This document shows, in pieces, positions 1 through 10,379 of a stretch of 64,000 bases of DNA. Position numbers and translations under genes: made by a program. Source of the stretch: Nemophila menziesii (Eukaryota > Streptophyta > Magnoliopsida > Boraginales > Hydrophyllaceae); assembly GCA_029959085.1 (NCBI GenBank), contig JARWIR010000017.1:20883507-20947506 (forward strand). Direction: 5' to 3'. The notes below the pieces were generated by a model. The model had not been told where the DNA came from and did no database searches. It saw only the letters and a program-made list of their open reading frames with translations. Numbering within the stretch: the first letter of the stretch is position 1; each line of letters opens with the position of its first letter.

Positions 1-95
1 AAGTTAAATCTATTTTGTGTTTATTTAATGTAGAAGTTTTTATTTGTTTTCAGTTTTACGCTTTCTTTTTGTTTTAGTCTTTCTCTGGATTTTAG

Positions 96-2213
96 ATAGA
101 TAATCAACGGTTAGAGCTAGGTTTACCTAGTAAATTCCGAGTTCAACGCATTGGGATTTGCGTCCCAACTATCCAAGCCGTTAGATTCAAGCCTGATCCT
201 GATTTAATTAATCAATTTGCGAGCTATGGGAAATTTAATGGTGATACAAATCAAGATCCGGTCAGATCTGTTCAAAAATTCATGCAATTCTGTGATGCCT
301 ACATTAATGAAGGTGTTACACAAGAACAAATGTATTATTTAATGTTTCAATTTTTCTTGACCGGGAAAGCAAGCGATTGGTTCGATGATCAACCTCCCGA
401 GCTAATAACCGACTGGGACAAGCTTCAAGAAAGATTCCTTGATAAATTTTATCCTACAAGTATGCGAGTGAAGGAACTATTGGAGCCTATGAATTTCTTA
501 CAAGAAGCCAGAGAGAGTGTTGGCGAAGCATGGACGAGACTTCAAAAGATGTTGGCAAGATGTCCACTACATGGATACACGCCACAATTACAATTATCCA
601 TGTTCTATAATGGACTCGATAGAGAGTCAAGGCTGAGAGCAGATAATATGGGTCGTGGTAATTTTGTCTCTATGGATCCAAAAGAAGCGAAAAGTGGTAT
701 GGAAACAATCATTGAGAACAACATGAGTTGGCCACAAGAACAAACTCCTACCACCAACGAAGAAGAAGAAGAAGCGAGGATTTCAAACTTGCAAGATCAA
801 ATACAACAACTCGCTATAACCGTTAAAGAAAGCATCCCAAAGCCACCTCAACAGTTATACCTACAAGAACAAGCCTATGAAAATAAAGCTAATCAACCAC
901 CGAGCTGCCATGTGCATAATGTTAGTCAAGCTCAATCACGTCCTCAAGAAGAAATCACTGAGTTAAAAGAGACTATTAGTCAATTCATCAACTTCACGAA
1001 GGATAATATGAGTAGACTTGAATCAAAGATCGATGCATCAGTAGTGCAAAGCCTGCAACAACAGAATCAAGATCTTAAAAAACATAATCAACTTTTAGAG
1101 AAGAATGTGATGCGGCTCACTCCAATCATAGAACAAATACAAAGTCAACTCCTACAATTAACCCAAGATACAACATATAACATGAAGAAGATCCAATACA
1201 TAGACGATAAGGTTAAGACTATTAGTCTTCAAGCTCAAAAGATAAAAGAACACGGTGAGATAATCACCGAAGCGCTACCATCTCCCTCAAAAGGGGATGT
1301 TCTACCAAACAAGTCAAACGTAAAACAGATGAACTTAGATGAGATAATTGTTGAAGATTGGGTTGAAGAAGTTGAACATGATGAGATTAAGAAGCCTAGC
1401 ATGGTTGATGAACCAAGAATTGAAGAGAGAAGTAGAGCAAGACAAACACCCATACATTGCCACTATCCCGCGGAGCAACATCAGAAGTGTATAGAGGCGT
1501 TAAAACAAGTGAAAATTAACGTCCCTTTACTCGAAGCTATGGAAGGAAGGAGAAACTATGATCGATTATTTATGGAGGCACTCTCCAATAAGAAAAGATT
1601 CACAAGAGCCAAATCTGTAGCAATCAATGAAGGGGTATCAGCACGAGTTCAAAGAAGATTACCACCAAAGCATAAAGATCCTGGAGCGTTTTACCTCCCA
1701 ATCAGAATAGGTGGGATATATTATGGAAAAGCCATGTGTGATTTAGGGGCAAGTGTGAATATCATGCCCAAAAGTGTATTCAAGAAGATTGGTATTAGCG
1801 AAGCGAAACCGACATCCGTAATCTTACAACTTGCAGATCAATCTACAGTTAAGCCGTGGGGAGTAATAGAGGATGTACTCGTCCAAATAGGTAACCTTGT
1901 TATTCCAACGGACTTTATTATTCTTGACTATAAAGCAGATAAGAACATCCCATTCATTCTTGGGCGTCCATTCCTGGCCACCAGCGATACCATAGTGAAT
2001 GTGAATGAAGGAACCGTGACTCTTAGTATTGAAAATGATTCTAAAACATTCTATGTTTCGGGAAAGAAGAAAAAGAAGAAAGAAGTCAAAAGAACTATAT
2101 CCAATCAGAGCGGTAACCAAGAAGCCAGACCCTGGAAGTCTCTAAGAAACCACAGAAATTGGGTTTGGGGTAGGAGACGAGGTGGCATGGAAACCTACCA
2201 ATCCCAAACATAA
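96..2213 (+). CDS. Gag-protease polyprotein of element A (start codon not visible)
   Basis: Gag forms the particle that packages retrotransposon RNA, and the fused aspartic protease processes it. The frame is open from 96, after a TAG at 93. The first internal ATG is at 282, but Gag similarity to element D already starts near 200, so the true start is lost or upstream. The retrotransposon gag domain covers about 225-720, followed by a Gln/Glu-rich coiled-coil-like spacer. No intact CCHC knuckle is seen; a Cys/His-poor SCHVHN stretch sits where D has one. The pepsin-like retroviral protease shows CDLGAS (catalytic Asp codon at 1740) and ILGRPFLAT near 1956. The end drifts into a Lys-rich, out-of-frame tail because the integrase remnant lies in another frame. 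Confidence 0.8.
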   Translation: MDNQRLELGLPSKFRVQRIGICVPTIQAVRFKPDPDLINQFASYGKFNGDTNQDPVRSVQKFMQFCDAYINEGVTQEQMYYLMFQFFLTGKASDWFDDQPPELITDWDKLQERFLDKFYPTSMRVKELLEPMNFLQEARESVGEAWTRLQKMLARCPLHGYTPQLQLSMFYNGLDRESRLRADNMGRGNFVSMDPKEAKSGMETIIENNMSWPQEQTPTTNEEEEEARISNLQDQIQQLAITVKESIPKPPQQLYLQEQAYENKANQPPSCHVHNVSQAQSRPQEEITELKETISQFINFTKDNMSRLESKIDASVVQSLQQQNQDLKKHNQLLEKNVMRLTPIIEQIQSQLLQLTQDTTYNMKKIQYIDDKVKTISLQAQKIKEHGEIITEALPSPSKGDVLPNKSNVKQMNLDEIIVEDWVEEVEHDEIKKPSMVDEPRIEERSRARQTPIHCHYPAEQHQKCIEALKQVKINVPLLEAMEGRRNYDRLFMEALSNKKRFTRAKSVAINEGVSARVQRRLPPKHKDPGAFYLPIRIGGIYYGKAMCDLGASVNIMPKSVFKKIGISEAKPTSVILQLADQSTVKPWGVIEDVLVQIGNLVIPTDFIILDYKADKNIPFILGRPFLATSDTIVNVNEGTVTLSIENDSKTFYVSGKKKKKKEVKRTISNQSGNQEARPWKSLRNHRNWVWGRRRGGMETYQSQT

Positions 2214-2355
2214 CAGTTCTTGGAAGGGACCTTACATTATCACGCAAGTTATCTCAGAAGAAGTGGTCGAAATAAAAGCTATCGAAGGTTGCAAGCTCAG
2301 ATTAGTAAGTGTTAATCATCTCACTCACTGCTGGGGAGGCTATAAAAAGAAATAA
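2158..2355 (+). pseudogene. Integrase C-terminal tail remnant, element A
   Basis: In frame 1 relative to the window, this stretch reads GVGDEVAWK, then SSWKGPYIITQV, and ends HCWGGYKKK and TAA. It corresponds to the GPY/F-type C-terminal domain of Ty3/gypsy integrase (compare [12 protein letters not shown] in element D). It overlaps the end of the gag-protease frame by a one-base shift and has no zinc finger or DDE core. The same tail, at the same place, occurs in elements B and C, so this is an inherited internal deletion and not private decay. Confidence 0.75.
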
Positions 2356-2580
2356 CCGAGGTAACTCGTCTAACTTTGAAAGACGTTAAACAAAAGTGCC
2401 CTTTGGGAGACATCCCATAGTAATTTTTATGTCATTATGTTTTAGTTTTAGTTTAGTTTAGTTATTTTTAGTTGATATTGCGTATTTGACAAAGGTATTA
2501 GTGTTTTTGGATGTTAGGTATTAAAGAAATCGAGTTCGGGAGGAGAAAACAAATTTTTTCGGAAAATTCTGACCATCGGG

Positions 2581-2993
2581 CCGGTATACCGGACCTCATC
2601 CCCGGTATACCGCAGAGGAAAAAAACCCGTGTCACGGGTAGGTGCCTCGTGTTTATTGACGAGACAAAAAATTAGAACAACAGAAGTTCCGGTATACCGG
2701 GCCTCACCTCCGGTATACCGCCCGATGCAGCTAAAAAAAAAAATCTGGACACAATCTGAGAAAACTTCGGCAAGTCATATCTTTGCGCTCGGATGTCGAA
2801 ATAAGGTGATCTTTGAGCCTAAACTGCATAACTTTTTGAGATCTAGCTGTTGGGGAGGTTTTCGTTCTAGACCGGTATACCGGCCAGAACTCCGGTATGC
2901 CGGCCAGAAAACCTGTGCCACGGGTTTTAAGCCGAGAGGTAAAATTTCGAAGGCCAGAACTCCGGTATACCGGGCCCCATGGCCGGTATACCG
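2581..2993 (+). repeat. Paired palindrome array CCGGTATACCGG, element A
   Basis: Eight copies arranged as four pairs: 2581/2602, 2689/2710, 2872/2892 and 2962/2983. The first copy in each pair is the perfect 12-base palindrome CCGGTATACCGG. The second usually lacks the last G, or reads CCGGTATGCCGG. Spacing within a pair is about 8-9 bases. The array lies between the integrase tail and the presumed ORF2 promoter. Elements B, C and D have arrays at the same place with different cores. Confidence 0.9.
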
Positions 2994-3032
2994 CCCGACG
3001 CCGCTGGAGAGAGAGAAAAATTGCGTTTTTCA

Positions 3033-3120
3033 GGTTATAAGGGTGAGGAGGTTGCTCTATTACGGATTTTTTTAATCCTTAAGCTTCTCTTTCTTCTCCA
3101 AACCTCTCTCAATTCCATTA
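3033..3120 (+). promoter_or_regulatory. Possible internal promoter upstream of ORF2, element A
   Basis: A TATA-like GTTATAAG (3033-3040) is followed about 45 bases later by a pyrimidine-rich stretch (3083-3118) of the kind seen around plant transcription starts. Element B has TTATAAAG at the equivalent place (10645). The position downstream of the palindrome array and upstream of ORF2 suggests separate transcription of ORF2. This is inference from sequence only. Confidence 0.35.
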
Positions 3121-3446
3121 AAGCTCATAAAAACCTTCACCTAACATCAAAACACTACCAAATCACCATGAATTCTCATCCAAATCCTTCCCTACATCAT
3201 TACAAAGAAAATTCAAGCACCCAATTCATATCTAAACACCTAGAAACCAAGAATCAAAACCATGAATTTCAAAATCTTCTTCTCAAATTCCTTAAACCTA
3301 CATCATTAAAGCTTGATTCCATCATACCCACATAGAGATTCATCATCAATTCGCCTTTCCTAAACCAAATCAAGCTTGTTCAACCTATAATTAAGAGTTT
3401 CAAATTTCAAGAGTGTTCAAAGCTTTGAGTTGGGGGGTCAAAAGAG

Positions 3447-3933
3447 ATGATGAAGAGAATAGAGATATTATCAAGTGTTATGGGATATGAAGAATCAAAG
3501 CAAGGTGTTGGGTAAGATCAAGAATAAATTAATTGAGATGGGTATTAGTTCAGGAATAAATTACAAGGTAAATCGGATCAAGAGAGTAGAGGAAAGCATG
3601 CAGTGGTGAATTCAAAGAGCAAAAAGGTTTCAACTTTCATAGAGTAGACACCATAACCTCTTCCTATCAAGATCCATCTACCCAAGATGAACAAATGCTT
3701 CTGGGACGCTAGTAGATGTGTTCAAAACATATTCCTGGATGAACAACTGTCACATGAGAGATTATTCAAAGAGAAAAGTTGGAAGAAGATAAACAAGAGA
3801 TTTCTAGAGTGTGATTGATTGGGATGGAGCATAAGAAGATGTAAGGGAAAGATAAATTGGTGATACATGAAGTTTGCGTACATGAAAGCACTGCACCCTA
3901 TTCCGGTATTGATCAGGCGAGGTAAATAGCCTC
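3447..3933 (+). pseudogene. ORF2 relic, element A
   Basis: The ATG context at 3447 (after GAGTTGGGGGG) matches the ORF2 starts of B (11056) and D (54178), but the frame hits a stop after about 17 codons. Only about 490 bases separate this start from the conserved stop-codon hairpin (3918-3934), against about 1.2-1.3 kb in B and D. The remaining sequence resembles the same short stretch in element C, so A and C share an ORF2-deleted ancestor. Confidence 0.6.
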
Positions 3934-4024
3934 GAAGAGTATGTTTTCTTTCTTCCTTACCTCTTCTATGTGTGCAATATCTGTAAAATTTTAATTTTCT
4001 TTTATTTTATTTTTGAGTCTTTTC

Positions 4025-4067
4025 GAGTCGTGGGGACACGACTCATTTTTGAGTTGGGGGTGTGGGG
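4025..4067 (+). promoter_or_regulatory. Stem-loop plus polypurine-like tract, element A
   Basis: GAGTCGTG (4025-4032), loop GGGA and CACGACTC (4037-4044) form a perfect 8-bp stem. It is followed directly by TTTTTGAGTTGGGGGTGTGGGG, a close relative of the 3' polypurine tract at 7006-7022. The same module occurs at 12349 (B), 63143 (C) and 55557 (D). Confidence 0.6.
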
Positions 4068-5186
4068 ATTCGTTGTCTCTCATCTCCATTTTTCTGTCTT
4101 TAGGCAAAATTAAAATTTTTATGAGAAGGATTAGATGTAGGTAGAGTGTGTTTAATAGCTTAAAAGCATAAGCTCAGTGGATTAATGATAGAAAGTAATA
4201 TGTTTATGAGCTATGTTATTTGTATGCTTTGAGTTTTTACAGGAAAACACACGTTGATAGTAAAGAAAAGATTAGTAAGCAATGCGATAGAAAGTATGTT
4301 CAATCTCAGGGAGCCTTGAGAGGTGTGTAGGCCGTGAGATCCAAGATAATTGACAAACCCATTTGATGAACGTGCTAAAGGTAAGAAAATAACGAAATTA
4401 CATGGTGTAGAAAATGATTAAGGCAGTTCTTTCATATTGAAGCCAATTGAAGCCTTTTTATACCTTCTCACCTTGTTATTTTGATTTTATATGCTATATC
4501 CTTCTCAGCCCCTTCTAGCCTTTCTAAAGCTTTTTATTGAAACACATTATAAGCCATATCCCTTTAGATTATAGGACTTTTCCATATGACCCGCACTCGA
4601 ATCGCGATGCATAGACATTTGTTTTAGAGCTTGAGTTTGGGGTGGTGGGTCCACCATTATGGGAAATATTATTGGGTTGGGATTTTTGAGCTTATTAATT
4701 GTGCTCTATTGATGATGATTCACAGATTTTTATTGTAACCCTTTGCCGGGGTAATAGTGAATGAAAAAGAAGCTACGAGCTAATTTTGCCAATAAGGGCA
4801 TAAAAATATATATATGAGAAAATAGCGTGATATCTCATCATTAAAAAGAGAGTCATAGCGTTTGAAAAGAAATTGATTTGAAAAGAAAATATATATATTC
4901 AGACCGGCAAAGTGGAATTTTTATGTGAACATCTTATGCTTAAATTGGGTTATTGGGGATGCTAAATTGTGCATCAAAGAAATCATTGGGTTGTGTGAGA
5001 AACGTTTTATGAGAGTAACTCAAGCTCTAGGGCGATTCGTTGATGGCTAGTGAGGAGAGAGCCAAAAGCTCACTCTAAATTATCCAAATATACTTATCAT
5101 ACCGTCCCTAAGCCTACATTACAACCTTAAAGACCTTTTGATTCTTTGCAATGTAATCGAGAAGTGATTGAGCCAATAGAGAGTAG
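4068..5186 (+). other. Conserved 3' noncoding region of element A (continues at 6722-7022)
   Basis: No coding frame. Long blocks match B (12430-13500), C (63200-64000) and the more distant D (55600-56660): for example the stretch with GACCCGCACT near 4588, TTGAGTTTGGGGTGGTGGG near 4628, GTAACCCTTTGCCGGG near 4736 and GAGAGAGCCAAAAGCTCACT near 5052. The last contains short GAGC/GCTC complements. Conservation without coding suggests cis-acting RNA or reverse-transcription functions. Confidence 0.7.
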
Positions 5187-6716
5187 TGATGTCTCCTCAT
5201 TTGTGATATATTAATGTTAGGATGAGACATCATTTTTAGTGATTTAGAAGTCATAATAGTCGATTTTCTTGAGAAATAGTGCACTTTCCTATTTTGAGTC
5301 TTGATTTAGTAAAATAATATTTTTAGAGCATATTGGGTTTAATTGTTTATTTAGTGTGTAGCTTTAAAGATAATTATGGAGCTTAATTAGAGTCCAAGTC
5401 AAAGATTACAACTTATGGAAAGGGATTTGCATGGTAATTGGAGATAAGGAAACAAAAGCTAAAAAGATGGAAAAGGAAAAGCTGCCTTATCTAGGATTCT
5501 ACAGTACACGCCTAAAGAAGTACTATTTTACCCAATAAATAGGCCGATTTTGGTAATTTCCTTTCATAGGTGCAAAGATAATTCTGTTGCGATTCTTTTG
5601 GTATCTTATGGAGCTCACACCGACCAATAACGAAGAAGATATGCTCAAAACGGTCCAGCAGTGTTTATCTTTATTTCCATACGAATTTGAGTTGGGCTAG
5701 AAGTCCAATACCTTACCTCTTCCTCAAGAAAACGAATTAGGTCTTCTAAACACCTATAAATACACCCTTATATCACTTGTAAATCATCCTTGCCTCATAG
5801 TAATTAGTTCTTAAGGTTTTATTCTTCCAGTTTATTGTAGAGAGCAAGATGATGTCTTTTGTAATTTCTTTTAGTTTATTTCCATCAGGTATGAACTAAA
5901 CTCCCCATAGCTTGGGTTTTGCATAATGTATAAACTATGAATTCTAATTCTTCTATCTAAGTTTCTTTGGGAATTATATGTTTTAATCTGATATTAGCTT
6001 CTTACTTAATATTTGTTTATGTGTTTTGATTTATTGTCTTTCCTAGAAATGATCACTTTAGGATTGTTTTAATAGTAGTTAGATGGTCTCCTTGACAGGG
6101 TTTTTAACTATTGAACCACCACATAATGTCTAGTGTCGATATTAGTTCTGACAAAACATGATTCTAACTAGATAGTCATTAGGGTTTGTTTTAACCACCA
6201 TATCACCAATGATTGCAGTATTTGCTTAGGGCCTTAGTAGCGTTTGATAACCCTATTTGAAATCACTTCTTGGTTGTGCCGTAGCCCCCTTAGTCGCTCT
6301 CAAGGTCTAAGGTATGGGAATTTAGAATCCTGATTAAGTATACCAAGAGCTAATATTATCCCTTATTAACTAGATTTATAGATAGAATTAGAAGGATTAG
6401 TGCATACTAGCAAAACCTAAGCTATACTTCTCATCTCATATTTCTTATCTTTTATTTTATTGTCTTTACTTTCTTAGTTTTAATTAGTTAAATTCGAAAT
6501 CTGTTCCCTTTAATTTACTGTCTTCTATTTATTTGCTTTTACTCGTTATTCCTACTCACGCGTATAACATACTTAAGTTCCTGAGAACGAACTCTACTTA
6601 TCATTAAATCTTGCATACGTCCTGTAATACTTGCAGTACCGTGCCTGTCTAGGGTGAGAGTGCGTAGTTTCTTGGCTTAATTTTATCTTATTTTTATCAC
6701 ACCCTAGGCAACACCA
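5187..6716 (+). mobile_element. Solo LTR (1530 bp) inserted in element A
   Basis: Starts TGATGTCTCC, ends GGCAACACCA, and is flanked by perfect 5-bp duplications AGTAG (5182-5186 and 6717-6721). The empty site is visible in element B near 13497, where GAGAGTAGTTAAGTGG is uninterrupted. The TATA box is TATAAATA at 5755-5762. No internal region remains, so this is a recombined solo LTR. The first 45 bases hold an inverted repeat (TGATGTCTC...GAGACATCA). Confidence 0.92.
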
Positions 6717-6986
6717 AGTAGTTAATTGGATCTTTGGATACTAGTGAAGTTCAATGAACAATCTATAGCTTCCTTGGTGAACTGAGTAAAGTCTCAATCC
6801 TTCTAACATTGCGAAACTAATCTAATCTTGAATTCAAGCCGTGTTGATTGTGGATATGAGAAGTGTACAGGTATGTAGTTTGTGAATATTATTACATGAA
6901 ATTTTCTGAGTATCTGCTATCTTCTTCCCTCTGTGCTTAATTGACCTAGGTGTGTATTTAGAGACTTCCCTTTGTTTTTATCTTTA

Positions 6987-7022
6987 TTGTATCGGGACGA
7001 TACAACTTTGAGTTGGGGGTCT
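6987..7022 (+). promoter_or_regulatory. Terminal stem-loop and polypurine tract of element A
   Basis: TTGTATCG (6987-6994), loop GGA and CGATACAA (6998-7005) form a perfect 8-bp stem. CTTTGAGTTGGGGGTCT then runs to the LTR start. The purine-rich part is the presumed plus-strand primer for reverse transcription. Confidence 0.75.
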
Positions 7023-8546
7023 TGATGTCTCCTCATTTGTGATATATTAATATTAGGATAAGACATCATTTTTAGTGATCTAGAAGTCTTTTTAATTGAT
7101 TTTCTTGAGAAATAGTGCACTTTCCTATTTTGAGTCTTGATTTAGTAAAATAATATTTTTAGAGCATATTGGGTTTAATTGTTTATTTAGTGTTTAGCTT
7201 TAAAGATAATTATGGAGATTAATTAGAGTCCAAGTCAAAGACTACAACTTATGGAAAGAGATTTGCATGGAAATTGGAGATAAGGAAACAAAAGCTAAAA
7301 AGATGGAAAAGGAAAAGCTGCCTAAATCTGGGATTCTGCAGTACACGCCTAAAGAAGTGCTATTTACCCCCAAGAAATAGGCCGATTTTGGTAATTTCCT
7401 TTATTAGGGACATAAATAATTCTGTGAGGATTCTTTTGGTATCTTATGGAGCTCAAACCGACCAATAACGAAGAAGATATGCTCAAAACGGTCCAGCAGT
7501 GTTTATCTTTATTTCCATACGAATTTGAGTTGGGCTAGGAGTCCAATACTTACTTCTCCTTCAAGAAAACGAATTAGGTCTTCCTAAACACATATAAATA
7601 CACCCTTAAACCATTGTAAACATGTCCTTTCTCAGTTTCAAACTTAGGCTTAGTCCTTACTTGTATTTTCTCACTTTTAAATAATAGCTTAGTCTTTATA
7701 TTTATTATTCATCCTTAGAATCAAGCTATTCGTCCAAGAAGCAAGCTGACCTATAGAGAAAGACAAGAAGAAGAAGTTGGAGAGTGATAAACTCCTCTTC
7801 TACATCTACCTTCTCTATATTTAGGGTAATTAGCTATAGATTTATGCTCAACCATACTTCTAAGCTTTTATTCTGTAAGTTTTACTTTTAATTGTTGGGT
7901 TATTATTTTGTCTTAAATTCATAAATACTATTTGTTTATTCTAATTGATTGAGCTTGGCGTATATTGTTATTATGTGTTTTGACTTATTGCTACATCCTT
8001 AGATTTGGTCAATCTTAGGATTATTCTTAGTTATTGACAACACCACATAATCGTCTAGTTTTTATCCTTTGCCTAACTAGATAGCCATAAAGGTTTGATT
8101 TAATCACCAATCATTACCCAAGACCTTGGTAGTGGAGAGGTTGCTCCTAAGCCTAGAAAAGTCTAGGTAGAATTTAGAATCCTGGTTAATATATAATGCT
8201 TAATCTGTGACAAGTTAGAATAACAAGTTAGTAAAATAGACTCATAATATTAATCCTAATTTATTTAACTTACATTCATATTTATTTATCTGCATTCATA
8301 TTTGTTTATTTCATATCAGATATTTATTCATCTTTTTATATTTTTATCTACAACATCTAAATTCATCTACGCTTGTTAAATATAAATAGATCTAACGGAT
8401 TAAATCACTGCGAACGAACTTAACTTATCATTAAAACTTGCAAACGATCTATGATACTTGCAGTGAGTTATGTGGTTCTCAATGGTGTGTTCTCTTTATT
8501 ATTATCCTTACTTATCTATTATTTTATCACACCTTTGCCCCCACCA
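7023..8546 (+). repeat. 3' LTR of element A (1524 bp)
   Basis: Begins TGATGTCTCC directly after the polypurine tract and ends CCCCCACCA. TATAAATA lies at 7593-7600. The U3 half is nearly identical to the solo LTR at 5187, but downstream of about 7620 the sequence is unrelated to it, so this LTR is mosaic. The base after the LTR (8547) is inside the gag frame of element B. Confidence 0.85.
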
Positions 8547-10154
8547 GGTCAGTATCAAAATCAATATCAGAATCGACCTGCTCCTCCACAACAACCTGTT
8601 CAAGATGCCTATACCGAGACGTTAGCTCAGAAAGCTCTACCACAGTATCCTCAAGAAGGAGCTGTGGATAATCAACAATTGAAGAAATTAATGGATCTTA
8701 TGACCACTAATATGCATTCACAAAGCGAGAAGTTTCGAGAACAAGAAGCTTCAGTTCAGATTTTAGTTACGCAAGTGGAACAAATGAACAAAGTTCTTAC
8801 AAATATTATGGAATAGAAAGAATCGAAGGCTATCAAAGGAGGTGATGCCAATGTTGGGTTCGAAGCTTGTAAAAAAATTTGCCTTGAGATTGAAGAAAAT
8901 AAAGAAGTACCACATGGTGCCGAAAGTGTCGTGGAAGTTCCAAGTACCGAAGATGAACCAACCAAGTCTAGCTTCGTGGACTCTAACTGTTCTGAGGATG
9001 ATGTGGAGGAAGATTCAGAAAAATCCGACTTTATACAGCTTCTGAAAGATATGCAAGAAGAGATTAGATCGGTAAAGGAGTTACAAGGTGAGCGAGCTAA
9101 AGAGAAAAAGGAAGAAGCCTCAAAAGAACCAAGAGTTGAAGTTGCACCTACTGTGCAAGAAAAGAAAGAAGAAGAGAAGGTGGAATCACCAATAGTTGTT
9201 CAAACAGTGTCATCAACTATTCCTAATATAAATCTGAAAGGTAACATTGAACTCAAGACATTTGTAGAGGTGTATACTCCCGAAAATATAAACGCCCAAA
9301 TGCTTGAGATTGCAAAGAAAGGGCTTACACCACAACAAGTTTTTACGCAAGTTATTCCAGAGAAAGAAGCGAGTGTAGAAGCCAAGAGAAAGAACTTGAG
9401 AGTCTCAAGAAGAATAGAGAAAGAGTTACCATTGAAGCTCAAAGATCCTGGAAGTCTCAACCTTCCTATCCAAATAAATGGTATGCTCAAGACGAAAGAT
9501 ATGTACGATGTGGGTTTAGGTGTGAATCTTATGCCAAAGTCCGTATTCGAGAGACTTTGACTTCAGAAATTAGAGAAAGCTCCAGTGAAATTGCAGTTTG
9601 CTGACAACTCATTTACCAAGACATGGGGAACATTGGAGGACGTCCTTGTCCGAACCGGTAATATCACCATCCCTACTGACTTTGTTATACTCGATTTTGA
9701 TGCGGATAAGAATGTTCTAATCATACTTGGAAGGCCTTTCATGGACACAAGTCAGAGCATTATAGACTTCCAAGAAGGGACCATTACTCTTCATGCTAAG
9801 AACATATCTGAGACATTCTATGTTTTGGGTAAGAAACCAAAGAAATCAAAGCCCACCGTTCCTATCATCCACAGTCTTTCGCATCGCAAAGTCCCTAAAG
9901 AGAAGATACAAGAAAAGCATGTGGATACAGAGCCAAACATTGAGTTTGGAGTTGGCCATGAAGTTCTATGGAAAGCCCACAAACCAGAAAATAGGCCACG
10001 AAGTTACAAAGACTCGTGGATGGGACCATTCAACCTCACTAAAGTTGTTTCAGCTAAGGTGATATAAATCAAACCCAAGAAGGGTAGCAAGCGCATATTA
10101 GTTGACGTTCATAGCCTTACTCGTTGTTGGGGAGGCTATATTCGCAAATCTTGA
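8547..10154 (+). pseudogene. Gag (C-terminal part)-protease-integrase tail, element B
   Basis: One continuous frame with three in-frame stops (TAG 8814, TGA 9558, TAA 10065) and no frameshift. It starts in the Gln/Pro-rich end of Gag, where the motif ETLAQKALPQYPQEG parallels [15 protein letters not shown] in D. A Lys/Glu-rich spacer follows. The protease retains PKSVFERL and ILGRPFMDTS, but the active-site loop reads DVGLG in place of DLGAS. The integrase tail contains GVGHEVLWK and ends RCWGGYIRKS then TGA at 10152. The three nonsense codons and the altered active-site loop make it inactive. Confidence 0.82.
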
Positions 10155-10379
10155 TAGAGGTAACGCGTCTAACTTTAAAAGACGTTAAATAAAAGTATTG
10201 TACGGGAGACATCCCGCAATTTTTTTTATGTTTTTATGTTTTTAATTTGTGTTTAGTTTAGTTGTTTTTAGTTGATATTGCATATTTGTGAAAGGTATTA
10301 GTGTTTTTGATGTTCAGGTGTAAAAGAAATCGAGTTTGGGAGGAGAAACACACTTTTTGGGCATATTCAGATCCAACCA

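Larger units (their letters stand above)
1..8546 (+). mobile_element. Element A: non-autonomous Athila-like LTR retrotransposon (5' end outside window)
   Basis: In order: gag-protease ORF, integrase C-terminal tail, paired palindrome array, ORF2 relic, long 3' noncoding region, polypurine tract and 3' LTR (7023-8546). RT, RNase H and the integrase core are absent: protease is followed within about 70 codons by the integrase tail. The 5' LTR and primer site lie upstream of base 1; bases 30-75 match the leader of element D just before its gag. The 3' LTR abuts the middle of another gag frame (element B), so A most likely inserted into B, which predicts a GGTCA target duplication. A solo LTR at 5187-6716 interrupts A. 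Class assignment rests on protein similarity to D and on the Athila-like layout. Confidence 0.85.

Noticed and set aside
2629..3335. Open frames of 148 and 118 codons across the palindrome array and leader of element A
   Set aside because: Translation is driven by the repeated palindromes (VYRP-type repeats); equivalent frames are not kept in B, C or D.
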